Source: Methanosphaera sp. WGK6
GTDB taxonomy: Archaea; Methanobacteriota; Methanobacteria; Methanobacteriales; Methanobacteriaceae
Direction: 5' to 3'
DNA: 64,000 nucleotides
Assembly (NCBI RefSeq): GCF_001729965.1
Contig: NZ_JRWK01000002.1
Coordinates: 62,001 to 126,000, forward strand
Shown here in pieces: positions 59,175-64,000 of the stretch; position 1 is the first letter of the stretch, and every line of letters begins with the position of its first letter. The notes under the pieces were generated by a model. It had not been told where the DNA came from, did no database searches, and saw only the letters and a list, made by a program, of their open reading frames with translations. Position numbers and translations under genes: made by a program.

Positions 59175-61886
59175 ATGACTTATGAACTTGAACAATTAGG
59201 ATATAAGAAACAAGTCTGTCAAAAATGTGGAAATACTTTCTGGTCTATTCGTGAAAGATCAACGTGTGGAGATGCTCCATGTGATGAATATGAATTTATT
59301 GGAAATCCAGTGACAGATAAGCAATATGATTTAATGGGAATACAAAAGAAATTTAAAGGTTTCTTTAAAGATCATGGTCATACTCCAATAGACAGATATC
59401 CTGTTTTAGCTAAACGATGGAGAAATGATGTATTTCTTGTAGGAGCTACAATTTATGATTTCCAACCATGGGTAACTAGTGGTATGGTAAGACCTCCTGC
59501 AAATCCTTTGACTATTGCGCAACCGTCTATTCGATTGAACGATGTAGATAATGTGGGAAGAACTGGAAGACATATGACTTGTTTTACTATGGGTGCACAT
59601 CATGCATTTAACAGTGTAGAAAATGATGTATACTGGAAAAATGAAACATTAAGGTATTGTCATGACTTTTTAGTAAGTATTGGAATCAATCCTGAAGAAA
59701 TTACTTATATTGAATCCTGGTGGAAAGGAGGGGGTAATGAAGGTCCTTCATTTGAAATATGTGCTCATGGAGTAGAACTTGCCACATTAGTTTTTATTCA
59801 ATATGCAACAACAAAAGATGGTCTTAAAGAAATACCTTTAAGAATTGTGGATACAGGTTACGGTTTAGAACGAATTGCATGGGTAAGTCAAGGAACACCA
59901 ACAGCTTATGATGCAACATTTGGTCCTGTTATTAATAAATTAACTGATATAAGTGGAGTTGAATTAGATACTGAAATTTTATCAGAAAATGCTCGTATTG
60001 CAGGTATGATGGATATTGAAGATATATCTGATTTAAAACTTTTACGTAAAAAAGTAGCTGATAAATTATCTTTAGATCCTGATGTACTTAAAAAAGCAAC
60101 TGATCCAATGGAAGCAATTTACATTGTTGCAGATCATACTAGATGTTTAAGTTTCATGTTAGCTGATGGAATTATTCCATCAAATGTAAAAGAAGGTTAT
60201 CTTGCAAGATTAGTTCTAAGACGTACAGTTAAATATATGAATGAATTAGGTCTTAATGAATCATTATCGGATATAATGAAAATGCAAGTAGATTTCTTAT
60301 CAAAAACATATCCTGAGATAAATGATAATAAAGAGCATATAATTAATATAACTGATTTAGAAGAAGAAAGATATCATACAACTTTAAGAAAAGGGGAAAA
60401 TCTTGTAAAAAGATCAATTAAAACTCTTAAAAAGGAAAATAAAACATCTTTTCCTAATGATATGTTAATTAATTTCTATGATTCTCATGGTATACCTCCA
60501 GAAACAGTAGAATCTATATCTAATGAAAATGATTTTGATGCAAATATACCAGATAACTTTTATACTCAAATAGCAGCTGCTCATGAAGAAGAAGTTGATG
60601 AAGAAAAAGAACAATTAGAACTTGATTTTCCTAAAACAAAATTATTATTTTATGATAATTTAAAACAAAGAGAATTCACAGCAAATGTACTAGGAGTAGT
60701 TGATTCTAATAAAATTATTCTTGATCAAACAATATACTATCCAGAAGGTGGAGGACAACCATCTGATGAAGGTACTATAACACGAAAAGATGGTACAATA
60801 TTAAACATAATATATGCTGAGAAAATTGATGATATAGTATTACATCATGTAGCCAAAGAAGACATATCTAAATTAGAAAATATTGTTGGTGAAGAAATTA
60901 ATGGTGAAATTGATGCATTACGTAGAGATTTACTGACTAGAAACCATACAGCTACACATATAGTAATTTCATCTGCTAGAAAAGTTCTTGGAAAACATAT
61001 TTGGCAAGCAGGTGCACAAAAAGGACTTGATAAAACAAGAATTGATTTATCTCATTATAAACGAGTAAGTCATGAAGAACTTCAACAAATTGAAGCACTA
61101 GCTAATAAAAGAGTTCAAGAAAACTATCCTGTTAACATAAAATGGTATGATAGGACTGATGCTGAACGTAAATATGGGTTTAGATTATATCAGGGAGGAA
61201 TAGTTCCAGGTAAAAATATACGTGTAGTGGAAATTCCAGGTATTGATGTAGAAGCATGTGCAGGAACGCACTGTGAAAGTACTGGTGAAATAGGGGTAAT
61301 TAAATTACTAAGAACTGAAAGAGTACAAGATGGTGTTGAAAGATTAGAATATGCAGTATCTGATTCTGGAGTTAAAAAAATACAAGAAACTGATGATATT
61401 TTAAAAGATAGTAGTGAAATATTTGGAGTAGATGCTGAACAATTACCAAAAACATGTAATAGATTCTTTACAGAATGGAAAGAACAACAAAAAACTATTA
61501 AATCACTTGAAAAACAATTAGCAGAAGCTAAAATATTTTTACTTAAAAATGATGTTGAAGAGATTAATGGTTATAAAATAATTACACAAGTATTAGATGT
61601 AGAACCTGGTCAATTAAGAGAAATTGCTATTAATTTAGTTGAAAAAGATGAAATTGCTGATATTGCAATTGTAATTAATAATAATGGTAATATTGTAGCA
61701 TCATCTAATGATAAAATACTTGATAGGGGTATGAAAATGGGTGATGTAATTAATGATATTGGTAAATTCCTTGGAGGTAGGGGTGGAGGAAAACCTACAC
61801 TTGCACAAGGAGCAAAAATGACAAATCTTGATAAACAAGATGATGCATTTAATGCGATAAAAGATCAAATTAGAAGTTGGAATTAA
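59175..61886 (+). CDS. alaS: Alanyl-tRNA synthetase
   Basis: The 903-residue class II synthetase is of archaeal type: an N-terminal zinc-binding extension (CQKCGNTFWSIRERSTCGDAPC), the class II core with NDVFLVGATIYDFQPWV and RHMTCFTMGAHHAF, the editing domain with NHTATHIV and CAGTHCE, and a C-terminal glycine-rich module (GKFLGGRGGGKP). The editing histidines and cysteine are intact. The ATG lies behind AAGTGA. The length is normal for archaea. Confidence 0.95.
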   Translation: MTYELEQLGYKKQVCQKCGNTFWSIRERSTCGDAPCDEYEFIGNPVTDKQYDLMGIQKKFKGFFKDHGHTPIDRYPVLAKRWRNDVFLVGATIYDFQPWVTSGMVRPPANPLTIAQPSIRLNDVDNVGRTGRHMTCFTMGAHHAFNSVENDVYWKNETLRYCHDFLVSIGINPEEITYIESWWKGGGNEGPSFEICAHGVELATLVFIQYATTKDGLKEIPLRIVDTGYGLERIAWVSQGTPTAYDATFGPVINKLTDISGVELDTEILSENARIAGMMDIEDISDLKLLRKKVADKLSLDPDVLKKATDPMEAIYIVADHTRCLSFMLADGIIPSNVKEGYLARLVLRRTVKYMNELGLNESLSDIMKMQVDFLSKTYPEINDNKEHIINITDLEEERYHTTLRKGENLVKRSIKTLKKENKTSFPNDMLINFYDSHGIPPETVESISNENDFDANIPDNFYTQIAAAHEEEVDEEKEQLELDFPKTKLLFYDNLKQREFTANVLGVVDSNKIILDQTIYYPEGGGQPSDEGTITRKDGTILNIIYAEKIDDIVLHHVAKEDISKLENIVGEEINGEIDALRRDLLTRNHTATHIVISSARKVLGKHIWQAGAQKGLDKTRIDLSHYKRVSHEELQQIEALANKRVQENYPVNIKWYDRTDAERKYGFRLYQGGIVPGKNIRVVEIPGIDVEACAGTHCESTGEIGVIKLLRTERVQDGVERLEYAVSDSGVKKIQETDDILKDSSEIFGVDAEQLPKTCNRFFTEWKEQQKTIKSLEKQLAEAKIFLLKNDVEEINGYKIITQVLDVEPGQLREIAINLVEKDEIADIAIVINNNGNIVASSNDKILDRGMKMGDVINDIGKFLGGRGGGKPTLAQGAKMTNLDKQDDAFNAIKDQIRSWN

Positions 61887-61919
61887 TTTTTTTCAACATT
61901 TATTTTTTTTAATTTTTTT
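61887..61919 (+). terminator. Oligo-T terminator after alaS
   Basis: Three T-runs (T7, T8, T7) lie within 33 bases of the alaS stop codon. Confidence 0.5.
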
Positions 61920-62059
61920 ATAATACACTAAATATAATAAAAAGTATAAGTAATTAAATTCTATTTTAAGTTTTTCAATTTAATTATTTAAACTACAAGT
62001 GAAGCTATTTTTTAGAAAAAAACTTAGCTTTGTGTTATACATATAGTAAGAGTGGAAAT

Positions 62060-63310
62060 ATGACAAAAACTTTAGAAGATATTCAGAAGAAATTAGATTC
62101 AGGAGATGCAATAGTTTTAACTGCTGAAGAACTTAAAACTAAATTAAGAAATGATGAAGAAGTTACATTAGATGATGTTGATGTTGTAACTTGTGGTACT
62201 AGTGGAGTTATGTCTGGTACAACAGCATTATTCCATATTCAGGTAACAGAACCTGGAGCATTTAATAAAGCAAAAGAAGTCTATCTCAATGGAATACCTG
62301 CATATCCTGGACCTTGTCCTAATGAATTATTAGGGTCTGTTGATGTAATATTATATGGTACTAATCATAGTGAAACTATTGATGAATATGGTGGTGGATT
62401 TTTAATAAAAGATTTGCTTTCAGGTAAAGAAATTGAAGTAAAAATTGTGGATATAGAGAATAATGAATTTACTAAAAGAATTACATTAAATGAAATTCCT
62501 TATGCTAGGATGATTGGTACAAGAATGGCATTTAAAAATTATAATTCATTCACAAATCCTCAACCAGGAGCACAAAAATCAATATTCAACGTTTCACCAA
62601 TGGAAGGACCATATAATTCATATTCTTTTTCAGGATGTGGGGATGTCAATCCATTAGCTAATGATCCAGAACAAGCTGTTATAGGACCTGAAACAAAAAT
62701 ATTATTAAATGGTGCTCAAGGAGTAATTATTGATAATGGTACTAGAAGTTCTTCAGAAAAGCCAAACCTATTATTAACTGCAGATATAAAAGATATGAAT
62801 TCATATTATGTTGGTGGTTATAAAACAGGTATGGGTCCTGAAGTATTTGATTCTGTAGCAATACCAATACCCGTACTTAATGAAGATATTTTAAATAACT
62901 TGAAAGTACTTAATAAGGATATTCAATTACCTGTATGTGATATTCATGGAAGACATTTACCAATAGATACTGTAGATTATACTATGTGGGATGGGGATAT
63001 AGAATATAGACCTACAGTAGATGTATCTAAATGTTTTAATTGTATTCCATGTCTTCCAAATATTTATTGTCCTGTAAATGCATATAGTAAAGATAAAACA
63101 ATTGATACAGAATTATGTTATGGGTGTGGATATTGTGCAACTGTATGTCCAAGAGGTGTTCCTAGTATTAAAATGGGATCTATAAAGATTGAATCTGAAG
63201 ATAAAGAAAGAAATATTCCTGTAACTTGTAGGCAATCGGATAAAAAACGTGCAATGGAAATAGCTGATGAACTTAAGAAAGCAATACTGGATGGTTCATT
63301 TAAATTATAA
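62060..63310 (+). CDS. Homocysteine biosynthesis protein (DUF39) with ferredoxin domain
   Basis: The 416-residue protein consists of a DUF39 domain (VDVVTCGTSGVMSGTTALF, IPAYPGPCPNELLG, GFLIKDLLSG) followed by a C-terminal part with two [4Fe-4S] motifs (CFNCIPCLPNIYCP and CYGCGYCATVCPRG). In Methanosarcina, a DUF39 protein and a ferredoxin/NIL protein together make homocysteine from aspartate semialdehyde; here both activities appear to be in one chain. I chose the ATG at 62060 (MTKTLEDI); the upstream extension to 62030 is not conserved-looking. Confidence 0.83.
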   Translation: MTKTLEDIQKKLDSGDAIVLTAEELKTKLRNDEEVTLDDVDVVTCGTSGVMSGTTALFHIQVTEPGAFNKAKEVYLNGIPAYPGPCPNELLGSVDVILYGTNHSETIDEYGGGFLIKDLLSGKEIEVKIVDIENNEFTKRITLNEIPYARMIGTRMAFKNYNSFTNPQPGAQKSIFNVSPMEGPYNSYSFSGCGDVNPLANDPEQAVIGPETKILLNGAQGVIIDNGTRSSSEKPNLLLTADIKDMNSYYVGGYKTGMGPEVFDSVAIPIPVLNEDILNNLKVLNKDIQLPVCDIHGRHLPIDTVDYTMWDGDIEYRPTVDVSKCFNCIPCLPNIYCPVNAYSKDKTIDTELCYGCGYCATVCPRGVPSIKMGSIKIESEDKERNIPVTCRQSDKKRAMEIADELKKAILDGSFKL

Positions 63311-63341
63311 TCTCCTTTTTCATTCTTTTTTTTATTTTTTT
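63311..63341 (+). terminator. Oligo-T terminator after DUF39 gene
   Basis: T-runs including T8 and T7 directly follow the stop codon at 63308-63310. Confidence 0.45.
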
Positions 63342-63349
63342 AATCAATG

Positions 63350-63357
63350 TTTATATA
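63350..63357 (+). promoter_or_regulatory. TATA box of HAD hydrolase gene
   Basis: TTTATATA matches the archaeal consensus. Its centre is about 31 bases before the ATG at 63385, so the transcript should begin only a few bases before the ATG; no Shine-Dalgarno sequence is present. Confidence 0.5.
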
Positions 63358-63384
63358 TAAATTAAAAATTATAATATATAATAT

Positions 63385-64000
63385 ATGATTCGAGCAGTAT
63401 TTTTTGATATGGATGATACATTATATGATACATCAGGATTTGCAGCTATTGCACGTAGGGCTGCAGTTAAATCAATGGTTCATAATGGACTTAAATGTAC
63501 TGAAGATGAAGGTTATGAATGTTTAATGGAAATTATCAAAGAAAAAGGTTCTAATTATAATAAACATTTTAATATTTTAACAAAGAAGATTAATGGTGAA
63601 GAAGATCCCTTAATTATAGTAAATGGGATAATTACATATCATAATACAAAATTTGCTATGTTAAAATTAGAACCGGAATGTTTTTCAATTTTATTATATT
63701 TGAAAAGTAAGGGATATAAGGTTGGACTCATAACTAATGGAAAGGAAATAAAACAATGGGAAAAATTAGTACGATTAGGAGTATATCCTTTTTTTGATGT
63801 TGTTGTTACATCAGAATCTGTTGGTGTAGAAAAACCTGATGCAAAAATATTTGAAATAGCTATGGAAAAATTAGGTGTGACTGAAGGAACATCATTGATG
63901 ATTGGAAATAATTTTGATGTAGATATTATGGGTGCATATAATGCAGGTATTCAAAGTATGTTAATTAATTCAAAAATAACTGAAAATCAACAAAAAAAGT
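63385..64000 (+). CDS. HAD superfamily hydrolase (partial, cut by window edge)
   Basis: The frame is open from the ATG to the end of the window, 205 codons, without a stop. It begins MIRAVFFDMDDTLYD, the HAD motif I DxDxT with the nucleophile aspartate. Motif II appears in GLITNG, the motif III lysine in VEKPDAKIFEIA, and motif IV follows in MIGNNFDVDIMGA. It is a subfamily IA phosphatase with a helical cap. The substrate is unknown. A few C-terminal residues are probably missing. Confidence 0.88.
   Translation, partial: MIRAVFFDMDDTLYDTSGFAAIARRAAVKSMVHNGLKCTEDEGYECLMEIIKEKGSNYNKHFNILTKKINGEEDPLIIVNGIITYHNTKFAMLKLEPECFSILLYLKSKGYKVGLITNGKEIKQWEKLVRLGVYPFFDVVVTSESVGVEKPDAKIFEIAMEKLGVTEGTSLMIGNNFDVDIMGAYNAGIQSMLINSKITENQQKK

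Overview
The window is chromosomal DNA of a methanogenic archaeon of the order Methanobacteriales, most like the gut methylotroph Methanosphaera. The evidence is a very AT-rich composition, a split family-B DNA polymerase small subunit beside ribosomal protein S8e, an F420-reducing hydrogenase operon (frhADGB), geranylgeranylglyceryl phosphate synthase, coenzyme M synthesis (ComA), a TfuA protein of the McrA thioamidation type, TFE, FtsZ, and Shine-Dalgarno sequences of the AGGAGGTGAT type. No tRNA or rRNA gene, CRISPR array, transposase or prophage is visible.

Layout. 1-8.2 kb: a radical-SAM activase, an ASCH-TPR protein, a UPF0280 protein, a PH-domain membrane protein, then an overlapping run of geranylgeranyl reductase, Trm11-type tRNA methyltransferase, citramalate/isopropylmalate synthase and KEOPS Cgi121. 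8.2-13.9 kb (minus strand): a PLP-fold protein, the Nre repair protein, an AAA ATPase and split GMP synthetase. 14-19 kb: DUF447, adenine deaminase, a second geranylgeranyl reductase and a zinc peptidase. 19-28.3 kb (minus): frhADGB, GlmU and GlmM-like sugar enzymes, archaeal phosphoglycerate mutase, a DUF92 membrane protein and ribosomal protein eS1. 28.7-37.2 kb: poorly characterised genes plus Tsr3, eL40, GGGP synthase, a secreted protein and a Mur-type ligase. 37.4-48.6 kb: HypD, TldE/PmbA, an Asp-rich repeat membrane protein, an AarF/UbiB kinase, PolB2-S8e, HypE, an RDD protein, SerRS and a CBS protein. 48.6-53.3 kb (minus): ComA, a CofE-like ligase, TFE, an HD protein, TfuA and a LarE-like sulfurtransferase. 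54-58.9 kb: the FtsZ, SecE, Spt5, uL11, uL1, uL10, uL12 region. 59-64 kb: AlaRS, a homocysteine-biosynthesis protein with ferredoxin domain, and a HAD hydrolase cut by the window edge.

Functional links. HypD and HypE mature [NiFe] hydrogenases such as Frh. GGGP synthase and the two reductases act in archaeal lipid synthesis. TfuA, the LarE-like protein and the DUF39 protein all belong to sulfur chemistry important to methanogens. Nre and PolB2 both end in PCNA-interacting motifs.

The strongest unexplained signal is a pair of homologous intergenic elements (about 10655-10885 and 18775-19025, minus strand). Each has a near-identical BRE/TATA box, a TTGACTA...TAGTCAA stem placed 22 bases away at the predicted RNA 5' end, and conserved blocks that match the 16S rRNA tail (ATCACCT, CTCCT or ATCCT). 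They look like a family of small regulatory RNAs able to pair with ribosome binding sites. The second most interesting item is the HD-TfuA-LarE operon, which suggests a sulfur donor for McrA thioglycine formation. These readings are by eye, without database searches.
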